From Streptomyces sp. XM4193 (GTDB taxonomy: Bacteria > Actinomycetota > Actinomycetes > Streptomycetales > Streptomycetaceae), in NCBI RefSeq assembly GCF_023072595.1, contig NZ_JALLGK010000011.1, positions 100,800 to 164,799 of the forward strand: DNA of 64,000 nt. The letters are read 5' to 3'. The notes beneath the pieces were generated by a model. The model did no database searches. It was given only the letters and a program-made list of their open reading frames with translations, and had not been told where the DNA came from. Position 1 is the first letter of the stretch. Each line of letters starts with the position of its first letter. Below, piece by piece: positions 53,401-61,996 of the stretch. The position numbers were made by a program, and so were the translations under genes.

Positions 53401-53766
53401 TTCGTCGTACCTCGCTTCTCCCGACGGGCCGCGCCGCCCCGGGAGCGGAACCTTTGTAGGCTGGTTCCAGCTCGTCACGAGGTACGACCCCGGCCCGAGG
53501 CAGGCGCACGCGCCGCGCACGGGCCCGACAGACCGACGAGCACGGCAAGCACAGCACCACCACTGACGGCAGACCGGGCACAACGAGTCCCGGCCTGCAC
53601 CACGAGGCGGAGCGCACCCCCTCGACGCCGGTCCTCGGTAGTGGCGCTCGGACACGCACACCGCGTCCGGGGGCTTCGATCGAAGACCGGCCCGCACCGG
53701 GGGCGCTCCACCGCTGAGGAGTCCGCGGCGACACGCGTCGCGGACACAGACGAGGAGAAACACCTA
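53401..53766. other. Intergenic region before pnp
   Basis: About 365 bases without a gene. It contains a 6-bp hairpin at 53447-53468 that encloses TTTGTAGGCT, a possible -10 of a separate pnp promoter. The pnp ribosome binding site GGAG is at 53754-53757. A long leader would suit autoregulation of pnp by RNA processing. Confidence 0.4.
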
Positions 53767-56004
53767 GTGGAGAACGAAACCCACTACGCCGAGGCCGTCA
53801 TCGACAACGGTTCCTTCGGCACCCGCACCATCCGCTTCGAGACGGGACGCCTGGCCAAGCAGGCCGCCGGCTCCGCCGTCGCGTACCTGGACGACGACAC
53901 CATGGTGCTGTCGGCCACCTCTGCGTCCAAGAACCCCAAGGACCAGCTCGACTTCTTCCCGCTCACGGTGGACGTCGAGGAGCGGATGTACTCCGCCGGC
54001 AAGATCCCCGGCTCCTTCTTCCGCCGCGAGGGCCGCCCCTCCGAGGACGCGATCCTCACCTGCCGCCTGATCGACCGTCCGCTGCGTCCCTCCTTCCGGA
54101 AGGGCCTGCGCAACGAGATCCAGATCGTCGAGACGATCATGGCGCTCAACCCCGACCACCTCTACGACGTGGTCGCCATCAACGCCGCCTCCTGCTCCAC
54201 GCAGCTCGCCGGCCTGCCCTTCTCCGGCCCGATCGGCGGCACCCGTGTCGCGCTGATCAAGGGCCAGTGGGTCGCCTTCCCGACGCACAGCGAGCTGGAG
54301 GACGCCGTCTTCGACATGGTCGTCGCCGGCCGTGTCCTGCCCGACGGCGACGTCGCGATCATGATGGTCGAGGCCGAGGCCACCGAGAAGACCGTCGAGC
54401 TGGTCAAGGGCGGCACCCAGGCGCCGACCGAAGAGGTCGTCGCCGCCGGACTGGACGCCGCGAAGCCCTTCATCAAGGCGCTCTGCAAGGCCCAGTCGGA
54501 CCTCGCCGCCAAGGCCGCCAAGCCCACCGGCGAGTTCCCGATCTTCCTGGACCACCAGGACGACGTCCTGGAGGCGCTGTCCGCCGCCGTCCGCGACGAG
54601 CTGGCCCAGGCGCTCACCATCGCCGGCAAGCAGGAGCGCGAGAGCGAGCTGGACCGCGTCAAGGGTCTGGCCGCCGAGAAGCTGCTCCCGCAGTTCGAGG
54701 GTCGCGAGAAGGAGATCTCCGCCGCGTACCGCTCGCTCACCAAGCAGCTGGTCCGCGAGCGCGTGATCAAGGAGAAGAAGCGCATCGACGGCCGCGGTGT
54801 CACCGACATCCGCACCCTGGCCGCCGAGGTCGAGGCCATCCCGCGGGTGCACGGCTCGGCGCTGTTCGAGCGCGGCGAGACCCAGATCCTGGGCGTCACC
54901 ACGCTGAACATGCTGCGCATGGAGCAGCAGCTGGACACCCTCTCCCCGGTGACCCGCAAGCGCTACATGCACAACTACAACTTCCCGCCGTACTCCACTG
55001 GTGAGACCGGCCGCGTCGGCTCCCCGAAGCGCCGCGAGATCGGCCACGGCGCGCTCGCCGAGCGCGCCCTGGTGCCGGTGCTGCCGACGCGCGAGGAGTT
55101 CCCGTACGCGATTCGCCAGGTCTCCGAGGCGCTGAGCTCCAACGGCTCCACCTCGATGGGCTCGGTCTGCGCCTCCACCATGTCGCTGCTGAACGCCGGT
55201 GTGCCGCTGAAGGCCGCCGTCGCCGGTATCGCCATGGGCCTGATCTCCCAGGAGATCGACGGCGAGACCCACTACGTCACCCTCACCGACATCCTCGGTG
55301 CGGAGGACGCCTACGGCGACATGGACTTCAAGGTCGCCGGCACCCGTGAGTTCGTCACCGCGCTCCAGCTGGACACCAAGCTGGACGGCATCCCCGCCTC
55401 CGTGCTCACCGCCGCCCTCGGGCAGGCGCGCGACGCCCGGCTGCACATCCTCGACGTGATGAACGAGGCCATCGACGTCCCCGACGAGATGTCCCCGAAC
55501 GCCCCGCGGATCATCACCGTCAAGATCCCGGTGGACAAGATCGGTGAGGTCATCGGCCCCAAGGGCAAGATGATCAACCAGATCCAGGAGGACACCGGCG
55601 CCGACATCACCATCGAGGACGACGGCACCATCTACATCGGTGCCGCCGACGGCCCGGCCGCCGAGGCCGCCCGCTCCACGATCAACGGCATCGCCAACCC
55701 GACGATGCCCGAGGTCGGCGAGCGCTACCTGGGCACGGTCGTCAAGACGACCACCTTCGGCGCCTTCGTCTCGCTGCTGCCCGGCAAGGACGGTCTGCTG
55801 CACATCTCGCAGATCCGCAAGCTCGCCGGCGGCAAGCGCGTGGAGAACGTCGAGGACGTCCTCGGCGTCGGCCAGAAGGTCCAGGTCGAGATCGCCGAGA
55901 TCGACCAGCGCGGCAAGCTCTCGCTGATCCCCGTCCTGGAGGACGAGGACGGCGAGCAGGCCGAGGACTCCGCGGACGACTCGAAGGACAACGCCGCCAA
56001 GTGA
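53767..56004 (+). CDS. pnp: Polynucleotide phosphorylase / guanosine pentaphosphate synthetase
   Basis: Phosphorolytic 3'-5' exoribonuclease and RNA polymerase; the Streptomyces enzyme also makes pppGpp. The 745-residue protein has RNase PH domain 1 (about residues 10-145), a helical domain, RNase PH domain 2 (about 340-540, with GSTSMGSVCASTMSLLNAGVPL), a KH domain (about 575-635, IGEVIGPKGKMINQIQEDTGADITIEDDG) and an S1 domain (about 655-725), ending in an acidic tail. GTG 53767 follows GGAG at a normal distance. The stop TGA overlaps the next start (GTGA), so translation is coupled to the M16 peptidase. Confidence 0.98.
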   Translation: MENETHYAEAVIDNGSFGTRTIRFETGRLAKQAAGSAVAYLDDDTMVLSATSASKNPKDQLDFFPLTVDVEERMYSAGKIPGSFFRREGRPSEDAILTCRLIDRPLRPSFRKGLRNEIQIVETIMALNPDHLYDVVAINAASCSTQLAGLPFSGPIGGTRVALIKGQWVAFPTHSELEDAVFDMVVAGRVLPDGDVAIMMVEAEATEKTVELVKGGTQAPTEEVVAAGLDAAKPFIKALCKAQSDLAAKAAKPTGEFPIFLDHQDDVLEALSAAVRDELAQALTIAGKQERESELDRVKGLAAEKLLPQFEGREKEISAAYRSLTKQLVRERVIKEKKRIDGRGVTDIRTLAAEVEAIPRVHGSALFERGETQILGVTTLNMLRMEQQLDTLSPVTRKRYMHNYNFPPYSTGETGRVGSPKRREIGHGALAERALVPVLPTREEFPYAIRQVSEALSSNGSTSMGSVCASTMSLLNAGVPLKAAVAGIAMGLISQEIDGETHYVTLTDILGAEDAYGDMDFKVAGTREFVTALQLDTKLDGIPASVLTAALGQARDARLHILDVMNEAIDVPDEMSPNAPRIITVKIPVDKIGEVIGPKGKMINQIQEDTGADITIEDDGTIYIGAADGPAAEAARSTINGIANPTMPEVGERYLGTVVKTTTFGAFVSLLPGKDGLLHISQIRKLAGGKRVENVEDVLGVGQKVQVEIAEIDQRGKLSLIPVLEDEDGEQAEDSADDSKDNAAK

Positions 56005-57404
56005 CGCACCCGTCCCTCCCGACGGCCCGTCCCACCGCACAGGTGGGGCGGGCCGTCGCCCGTCAGCCGCTCACCGGTACGCCCTCCGCCCAGACCGTGG
56101 TCGAGGGCCGGGACGGCGTCGGAACCGTCCGCAGAACCGTGCTGCCCGGCGGTCTGCGCGTGGTGACCGAGAGCCTGCCGTCCGTCCGCTCGGCCACCTT
56201 CGGCATCTGGGCACACGTCGGTTCGCGGGACGAGACGCCCGCGCTGGCCGGCGCCACCCACTGCCTGGAGCACCTGCTCTTCAAGGGCACCGAGCGACGC
56301 AGCGCCCTGGACATCTCAGCCTCGCTGGACGCCGTCGGCGGCGAGATGAACGCCTTCACCGGCAAGGAGTTCACCTGCTACTACGCGCGCGTCCTGGACA
56401 CCGACCTCCCGCTGGCCATCGACGTCGTCTGCGACATGCTCACCGGTTCGCTGATCCGCACCGAGGACCTGGACGCCGAACGCGGCGTCATCCTCGAGGA
56501 GATCGCGATGACCGAGGACGACCCCGGCGACTGCGTCCACGACCTCTTCGCCGCCACGCTCTTCGGCGACACCCCGCTCGGCCGCCCGGTGCTCGGCACC
56601 GCCGACTCGGTCAACGCGCTCACCCGCGACCGGCTCACCGCCTTCCACCGGGAGCACTACGACCCCACCAGGCTGGTCGTGGCCGCCGCCGGCAACATCG
56701 ACCACGACACCGTCGTGCAGCAGGTGCAGACCGCGTTCGCGCGAGCCGGCGCCTCCACCGACCCGCACGCCGTACCGCTGGCGCCGCGCGCCGGCAGCCT
56801 GCACATTCCGGCGGAGGGCCGCGTGGAGGTGGTGCGCCGCAGCACCGAGCAGGCGCACGTCGTGATGGGCATGCCGAGCATCTCCCGCACCGACGACCGG
56901 CGTTGGGCGCTGTCGGTGCTCAGCGCGGCGCTGGGAGGCGGGATGAGCTCCCGGCTCTTCCAGGAGGTGCGCGAGAAGCGCGGGCTGGCGTACGCGGTGT
57001 ACGCCTACAACTCCGCCTTCGCCGACTGCGGCCACTTCACCGTCTACGCCGGCTGCCGCCCGAACCAGGTGTACGACGTACTGCGCCTGTGCCGGGAGCA
57101 GCTCCAGGAGGTCGCCCGCAAGGGGCTGTCCGGCGAGGAGCTGAGCCGCGCGGTGGGGCAGCTCTCCGGTTCCACCGTCCTGGGGCTGGAGGACACCGGC
57201 GCGCTGATGCACCGCATCGGCAAGGGCGAACTGTGCTTCGGCGACCAGCTGTCGGTGGACGACATGCTCGGCCGCATCGCCGCGGTCACCCCGGACGAAC
57301 TGCGCGAGGTGGCGGCCGACATCCTGGAGCGCACGCCCTCGATCTCGGTCATCGGCCCGTTGACGGACCGGCAGACCGCACGGCTCGACCGGATCGTCGC
57401 CTGA
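56001..57404 (+). CDS. M16 family zinc metallopeptidase
   Basis: Predicted zinc protease of the pitrilysin/mitochondrial processing peptidase family, 467 residues. The inverted zinc motif HxxEH is HCLEH at residues 87-91 in GATHCLEHLLFKGT, and the downstream Glu ligand lies in RGVILEEIAMTEDDP. The C-terminal homologous domain has GGGMSSRLFQEVREKRGLAY with the family's RLF and Arg-Tyr type substrate-binding features. No signal peptide is seen, so it is probably cytosolic. GTG 56001 overlaps the pnp stop by four bases, the usual pnp-M16 pair of actinobacteria. Confidence 0.93.
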   Translation: MTHPSLPTARPTAQVGRAVARQPLTGTPSAQTVVEGRDGVGTVRRTVLPGGLRVVTESLPSVRSATFGIWAHVGSRDETPALAGATHCLEHLLFKGTERRSALDISASLDAVGGEMNAFTGKEFTCYYARVLDTDLPLAIDVVCDMLTGSLIRTEDLDAERGVILEEIAMTEDDPGDCVHDLFAATLFGDTPLGRPVLGTADSVNALTRDRLTAFHREHYDPTRLVVAAAGNIDHDTVVQQVQTAFARAGASTDPHAVPLAPRAGSLHIPAEGRVEVVRRSTEQAHVVMGMPSISRTDDRRWALSVLSAALGGGMSSRLFQEVREKRGLAYAVYAYNSAFADCGHFTVYAGCRPNQVYDVLRLCREQLQEVARKGLSGEELSRAVGQLSGSTVLGLEDTGALMHRIGKGELCFGDQLSVDDMLGRIAAVTPDELREVAADILERTPSISVIGPLTDRQTARLDRIVA

Positions 57405-57469
57405 CCACTCCCGTCCCCGCACCACCGCAACGTCCCGCACCACTGGAACAGCGAAGGAACACCCACGAG

Positions 57470-58225
57470 ATGAGCAAGCCGCGCGTCGCCGTCATCGGAG
57501 CCAGGGGCCGGATGGGCGCCGAAGCCGTACAGGCCGTGGAGGCCGCGGAGGACCTGGAGCTGGTCGCGGCGCTCGGCCGGGGCGACAGCCTGGACACTCT
57601 GACCGGAGCCGGCGCCGGGATCGCCGTCGAACTCACACATCCCGACTCGGTGATGGAGAACGTGGAGTTCTGCGTCCGCAACGGCATCCACTGCGTCGTC
57701 GGCACCACCGGCTGGACCGACGAGCGCCTGGCGACCCTGCGCGAGCTGCTGGCCGCGTCACCGGGCACGGGCGTGCTCATCGCCCCGAACTTCGGCATCG
57801 GCGCCGTCCTGACGATGCGCTTCGCCCAACAGGCGGCCAGGTTCTTCGAATCCGTCGAGGTCGTCGAGCTCCACCACCCGAACAAGGCCGACGCCCCGAG
57901 CGGTACGGCGGCCCGCACCGCTCAGCTGATCGCCGCGGCCCGGGACGAGGCGGGCTGCCCGCCGCAGCCCGACGCCACCAGCACGGCGCTGGACGGGGCC
58001 AGGGGAGCGGACGTGGACGGCGTACCCGTGCACGCCGTACGGCTGCGCGGCCTCGTCGCGCACCAGGAGGTCCTCTTCGGCGGCGAGGGGGAGATCCTCA
58101 CCATCCGGCACGACTCGATGAACCGCGGCTCCTTCATGCCCGGAGTCCTGCTCGGCGTACGGCGGATCGCCCGGACCCCGGGACTGACCTTCGGGCTCGA
58201 GCACTTCCTCGACCTGGACGGCTGA
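57470..58225 (+). CDS. dapB: 4-hydroxy-tetrahydrodipicolinate reductase
   Basis: Second dedicated enzyme of the diaminopimelate/lysine pathway, reducing 4-hydroxy-tetrahydrodipicolinate with NAD(P)H; needed for peptidoglycan. The 251-residue product has the nucleotide-binding VAVIGARGRMGAEAV at its start, VVGTTGW, LIAPNFGIGA, the catalytic ELHHPNKADAPSGTA segment and the final FGLEHFLDLDG. GAAGGA lies ~11 bases before ATG 57470. The partner enzyme dapA is at 60985-61908. Confidence 0.96.
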   Translation: MSKPRVAVIGARGRMGAEAVQAVEAAEDLELVAALGRGDSLDTLTGAGAGIAVELTHPDSVMENVEFCVRNGIHCVVGTTGWTDERLATLRELLAASPGTGVLIAPNFGIGAVLTMRFAQQAARFFESVEVVELHHPNKADAPSGTAARTAQLIAAARDEAGCPPQPDATSTALDGARGADVDGVPVHAVRLRGLVAHQEVLFGGEGEILTIRHDSMNRGSFMPGVLLGVRRIARTPGLTFGLEHFLDLDG

Positions 58226-58233
58226 GTCCACCG

Positions 58234-58674
58234 ATGCGCGCGAAGATCACCTACTTCGTCCTGGTCGCCCTCCTGCTGGTGTACTTCCTGCTGGTCGGCG
58301 GCCGGGGCGTGGCCCTCATCCGGCACGGCACCGCCGCCACCGTCGCCTTCGGCATCGCGGTGCTGGTGCTGCCGCTGATCGGGCTCTGGTTCCTCTGGCA
58401 CAGCACCCTCTTCGCCCAGCGGGCGGGGCGGCTGTCCAAGCAGTTGGAGGAGGAGGGCGGCCTGCCCGTCGACGAACTCGAACGCACACCCAGCGGCCGC
58501 ATCGACCGCGCCTCGGCGGACGCGGTCTTCGCCCGCCGACAGGCGGAGACCGAGGAGCAGCCGGAGGACTGGCGCAGCTGGTTCCGGCTCGCGGTGGCCT
58601 ACCACGACGCCGGCGACACTCCGCGCGCTCGCAAGGCGATGCAGCACGCCATCACTCTGCACCGCCGGCCCTGA
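58234..58674 (+). CDS. Membrane protein with TPR-like C-terminus
   Basis: A 146-residue protein with two transmembrane helices (about residues 5-25, YFVLVALLLVYFLLVGG, and 35-55, VAFGIAVLVLPLIGLWFLWH). A cytosolic domain follows with WFRLAVAYHDAGDTPRARKAMQHAI, one tetratricopeptide-like helix pair. It begins eight bases after the dapB stop and is probably in the same operon. Function unknown; small TPR membrane proteins usually mediate protein contacts. Confidence 0.8.
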   Translation: MRAKITYFVLVALLLVYFLLVGGRGVALIRHGTAATVAFGIAVLVLPLIGLWFLWHSTLFAQRAGRLSKQLEEEGGLPVDELERTPSGRIDRASADAVFARRQAETEEQPEDWRSWFRLAVAYHDAGDTPRARKAMQHAITLHRRP

Positions 58675-58742
58675 CTCCTCTGCCCCCTGATCCCCTGGCC
58701 CTCTGACCCACCGCCTCCGCGCCCGGTGCCGACCGAGCACCA

Positions 58743-58793
58743 CTGCGCCCCGGCCCCGGAGGCGGCAGATGCCGTTCCGGGGCCGGGGCGCAG
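58743..58793. terminator. Convergent terminator after dapB unit
   Basis: Perfect 18-bp stem (58743-58760 with 58776-58793), 15-nt loop, between two convergent genes. Confidence 0.9.
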
Positions 58794-58814
58794 GGATTTC
58801 ACACGCCGGGCGAC

Positions 58815-59378
58815 TCAGACGGGCTCGGCCCGGTAGTCCTCGGCCCAGCTCTCCAGCACGTCGGCGGCCCGGTCGAACGCCGCGGGCTTCCTCAAGAAGT
58901 CCGCGCTGTGGTCGGATAGCAGCACTCGCAACGGGTCGCCGTCGCGGCGGTGCACCACCAGCGCCTGGCCCTGCACCGTGCGCGGCAGTCCGAGCCAGCG
59001 CACCGGCTGCTGCACGGTGCGCACCGCGGCGACCCGGTGCCAGTCGAGCGTGGTGGTCCAGAACAGGCCGACCTGTCGGATCCCGTGAGAGCTCACCCAG
59101 ATCCCCACCCGCAGCATCCGCAGGGAGCAGCCGATCACCAGCACGCCGAGCGCCAGGCTCAGCCCGGCCGCGGGCAGACTGCCGGCGAGGGTGCTCAGCA
59201 CCGCGGTCATCAGCAGGAACGCCGCCAGGAGCAGCAGCACCGCGGAGCGCGCCACCCGCCACGGCCCGGGCCGGTAGGGGCGCCGCCAGCGCCCCCGGTC
59301 CGAGTACGGCAGTGGGATGTCGGCGGGCTCGGACGGCGAGTGCAGCTCACGGTCGGCCGTCAGGAAGGGCATGGGCAC
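58815..59378 (-). CDS. PH-like membrane protein
   Basis: A 187-residue protein with two transmembrane helices (about residues 53-95, VARSAVLLLLAAFLLMTAVL and LALGVLVIGCSL). A C-terminal domain with the strand-rich GIRQVGLFWTTTLDWHRVAAVRTV... pattern of bacterial PH-like (bPH2/DUF) proteins follows. GTG 59378 is taken as start because GAGGA lies 6 bases upstream; ATG 59372 is the alternative. Single-gene unit, convergent with the dapB unit. Function unknown. Confidence 0.72.
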   Translation of the reverse strand: MPMPFLTADRELHSPSEPADIPLPYSDRGRWRRPYRPGPWRVARSAVLLLLAAFLLMTAVLSTLAGSLPAAGLSLALGVLVIGCSLRMLRVGIWVSSHGIRQVGLFWTTTLDWHRVAAVRTVQQPVRWLGLPRTVQGQALVVHRRDGDPLRVLLSDHSADFLRKPAAFDRAADVLESWAEDYRAEPV

Positions 59379-59618
59379 GGCGGATCCTCGTTCACGGTCG
59401 CGATCTCGTGGCAGGCCGAAGCCTGTGACGGGTGAGGCTAGCGGTCCGTCCGCCCACTCTCCAGGCGGTCGGGCCGAAGCCCGCACCACCGTGCCACCTC
59501 AACACCCACCCGTGAAGCGCGACTTGACCGGGTACGTCCGATCACGACACTCCGCGCGTCGACCGCCCACCGGCCGCCGCACGTCCGCCAACCACGCCGG
59601 CCCGCCCGTCGTACCCGC

Positions 59619-59861
59619 TCAGCGCTCGTGGCCGGCCTGCTCCTGCTCCTGGACGCGCTCGCGCTGCTGCTCCGCGTCGAGCGCGGGCATCCCGAGCAGG
59701 AGCGAGCCGACCAGCCCGGCGACCACGACGAGTCCGGTCAGCGTCCGCCCGGCCACCTGGCCCAGCGAGGCGCGCTCCCGCGGCGGCGGCGCGACGTTGT
59801 CCCGGAACTGTTCGCCCTCGGCGACGAAGGCGAACGGAACCCTCTCGGAACGCCTGAACAT
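59619..59861 (-). CDS. Small single-span membrane protein
   Basis: An 80-residue protein with one transmembrane helix (about residues 39-58, LTGLVVVAGLVGSLLLGMPAL) flanked by charged segments, ending in Glu/Gln-rich sequence. Strong ribosome binding site GGGGAGGGG before ATG 59861. Divergent from thyX. Function not recognised. Confidence 0.7.
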   Translation of the reverse strand: MFRRSERVPFAFVAEGEQFRDNVAPPPRERASLGQVAGRTLTGLVVVAGLVGSLLLGMPALDAEQQRERVQEQEQAGHER

Positions 59862-60064
59862 CTCTGACCCCTCCCCAACCGCTACTTCCTGTGCTATGGG
59901 TACAGACGAGCGGACGAGCACGTTCGTTGCCCGCTTCCGGCAACGTTCTGGTCACACCGTCTGTTTCGTGTCACCCGAAAGTGCGGGAGGCGGGCCCGGG
60001 CTGTCACTGCCCGGCCGTAGGCTGTACGGCGCACGCACCGCTCCACCTGGGAAGGACCCCACCG

Positions 60065-60793
60065 GTGACCGACGCCGACACCCCTCGCTTCCGCAGTGAC
60101 ATGACCGTCGAGCTGGTCAAGCACACCGCCACCGACACGGACGTGCTGTGGGCGGCCAGGGTCTCCACGGCGGGGGAGCAGTCCCTGGAGGAGCTGGAGA
60201 AGGACCCCGCGCGCTCCAAGGGCCTGATCAACTACCTGATGCGGGACCGCCACGGCAGTCCCTTCGAGCACAACTCCATGACCTTCTTCATCAGCGCCCC
60301 GCTGTTCGTCTTCCGCGAGTTCCACCGCCACCGCGTCGGCTGGAGCTACAACGAGGAGAGCGGGCGCTACCGCCGGCTGGAGCCGGTCTTCTACATTCCC
60401 GATGCCGCCCGCAAGCTGGTGCAGCAGGGCCGTCCGGGCAAGTACGAGTTCGTCGAGGGCACCCCGGAGCAGCTGGAGCTGGTCGGGCGCAGCATGGCGG
60501 ACTCCTACCGCCAGTCCTACGAGGCGTACCAGGAGATGCTGGCCGCCGGTGTCGCACGCGAGGTCGCCCGCGCGACGCTGCCCGTCGGCCTCTACTCCTC
60601 CATGTACGCCACCTGCAACGCCCGCTCGCTGATGCACTTCCTCGGCCTGCGCACCAAGCACGAGCAGGCGAAGGTGCCGTCCTTCCCGCAGCGCGAGATC
60701 GAGATGGTCGCCGAGCTCATGGAGGAGCAGTGGACCAAACTCATGCCGCTGACCCACGAGGCGTTCAACACCAACGGTCGCGTCGCTCCGTAA
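60065..60793 (+). CDS. thyX: FAD-dependent thymidylate synthase ThyX
   Basis: Makes dTMP from dUMP with methylenetetrahydrofolate, FAD and NADPH. The 242-residue product has HGSPFEHNSMTFFISAPLFVFREFHRHRVGWSYNEESGRY. The ThyX signature RHR-x7-S appears with one extra residue (RHRVGWSYNEES has eight residues between Arg and Ser). Also present: YMLPxxxxxR-like LPVGLYSSMYATCNARSLMHFLGLR, which covers the substrate-binding helix. GTG 60065 is preceded by GGAAGGA. No separate thyA is in the window. Confidence 0.95.
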   Translation: MTDADTPRFRSDMTVELVKHTATDTDVLWAARVSTAGEQSLEELEKDPARSKGLINYLMRDRHGSPFEHNSMTFFISAPLFVFREFHRHRVGWSYNEESGRYRRLEPVFYIPDAARKLVQQGRPGKYEFVEGTPEQLELVGRSMADSYRQSYEAYQEMLAAGVAREVARATLPVGLYSSMYATCNARSLMHFLGLRTKHEQAKVPSFPQREIEMVAELMEEQWTKLMPLTHEAFNTNGRVAP

Positions 60794-60846
60794 GCGCCCG
60801 ACCCGCCCGGCGGCGAACGGCGGGTGCACGGATCGCGGTGTCCGAA

Positions 60847-60876
60847 TTGCGGCTTTTCTCCATTTTCATCTAGGCT
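60847..60876 (+). promoter_or_regulatory. dapA promoter
   Basis: -35 TTGCGG (60847-60852), 18-base AT-rich spacer, -10 TAGGCT (60871-60876). The AT-rich stretch is exceptional in this GC-rich window. The predicted start (~60883) lies just before a 14-bp hairpin. Confidence 0.6.
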
Positions 60877-60886
60877 GAAGTCCGGA

Positions 60887-60924
60887 CCCGGTACTGCCTG
60901 AACCCCCGAGCAGGCAGTACCGGG
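60887..60924 (+). other. Hairpin at the 5' end of the dapA leader
   Basis: Perfect 14-bp stem (60887-60900 with 60911-60924), 10-nt loop. It lies after the promoter at 60847-60876, so it forms within the first ~40 bases of the dapA transcript rather than only ending thyX; it could protect the mRNA 5' end, act as a terminator for thyX read-through, or do both. Confidence 0.6.
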
Positions 60925-60984
60925 CTCCCTCATGACCTCCCCCGAGGGAGCGCCGAACAGCCTGCTGCGAGTAGCGTGGGATCC

Positions 60985-61908
60985 ATGGCTCCGACCTCCA
61001 CACCGCAGACGCCCTTCGGGCGGGTCCTGACCGCGATGGTCACCCCGTTCGCCGCCGACGGCGAACTCGACCTCGACGGCGCGCAGCGTCTCGCTGCCCA
61101 CCTGGTGGACGCCGGCAATGACGGCCTGATCGTCAACGGCACCACCGGCGAGTCCCCGACCACCACGGATGCGGAGAAAGCCGCGCTCGTGCGCGCCGTG
61201 GTGGAGGCGGTCGGCGACCGTGCCCACGTCGTCGCGGGCGCCGGGTCCAACGACACCCGGCACAGCCTGGAGCTCGCCCGCGCTGCCGAGGCAGCGGGCG
61301 CGCACGGCCTGCTGGCCGTGACGCCGTACTACAACAAGCCGCCGCAGGAGGGCCTGCACCGGCACTTCACCGCGATCGCCGACGCCACCGAGCTGCCGGT
61401 GATGCTCTACGACATCCCGGGGCGCTCCGGCGTGCCGATCAACACCGAGACGATCGTGCGTCTGGCCGAGCACCCGCGCATCGTGGCGAACAAGGACGCC
61501 AAGGGCGACCTGGGCAGGGCGAGTTGGGCCATCGCCACCAGCGGACTCGTCTGGTACTCCGGCGACGACATGCTGAACCTCCCGCTGCTCTCCGTCGGCG
61601 CCGTCGGGTTCGTCTCGGTGGTCGGCCACGTCGTCACGCCCGAGCTGCGTGCCATGCTCGAAGCCCACCTGAGCGGTGACGTCACCAAGGCGACGGAGAT
61701 CCACCAGCAGCTGCTGCCGGTGTTCACCGGGATGTTCCGCACCCAGGGCGTCATCACGACCAAGGCGGTGCTGATGAGCCAGGGCCTGCCCGGCGGGCCG
61801 CTGCGCCTCCCGCTGGTCGAGCTCACCGACGAGGAAGCTGAGCAGCTCCGTCGCGATTTGACCGCCGGTGGCGTACGCCTGTCACCCGCAGACTCCACAA
61901 CTGCATAG
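60985..61908 (+). CDS. dapA: 4-hydroxy-tetrahydrodipicolinate synthase
   Basis: First committed enzyme of lysine/diaminopimelate synthesis, condensing pyruvate and aspartate semialdehyde. The 307-residue product has a TIM-barrel with GTTGESPTTT, VTPYYNKPPQEG (active-site Tyr), YDIPGRSGVPI and VANKDAKGD, which carries the Schiff-base Lys. ATG 60985 is preferred because the conserved N-terminus starts there; GTG 60976 would add three residues. rnj begins 88 bases later. Confidence 0.96.
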   Translation: MAPTSTPQTPFGRVLTAMVTPFAADGELDLDGAQRLAAHLVDAGNDGLIVNGTTGESPTTTDAEKAALVRAVVEAVGDRAHVVAGAGSNDTRHSLELARAAEAAGAHGLLAVTPYYNKPPQEGLHRHFTAIADATELPVMLYDIPGRSGVPINTETIVRLAEHPRIVANKDAKGDLGRASWAIATSGLVWYSGDDMLNLPLLSVGAVGFVSVVGHVVTPELRAMLEAHLSGDVTKATEIHQQLLPVFTGMFRTQGVITTKAVLMSQGLPGGPLRLPLVELTDEEAEQLRRDLTAGGVRLSPADSTTA

Positions 61909-61996
61909 CGAACGACCCACAACTGCAAGCGCACAAAGATCGCACGCGCCACGTGCCCCTTCGAGGGTGCGTGGCGTGTGCGGTGAGGAGAGTCTT

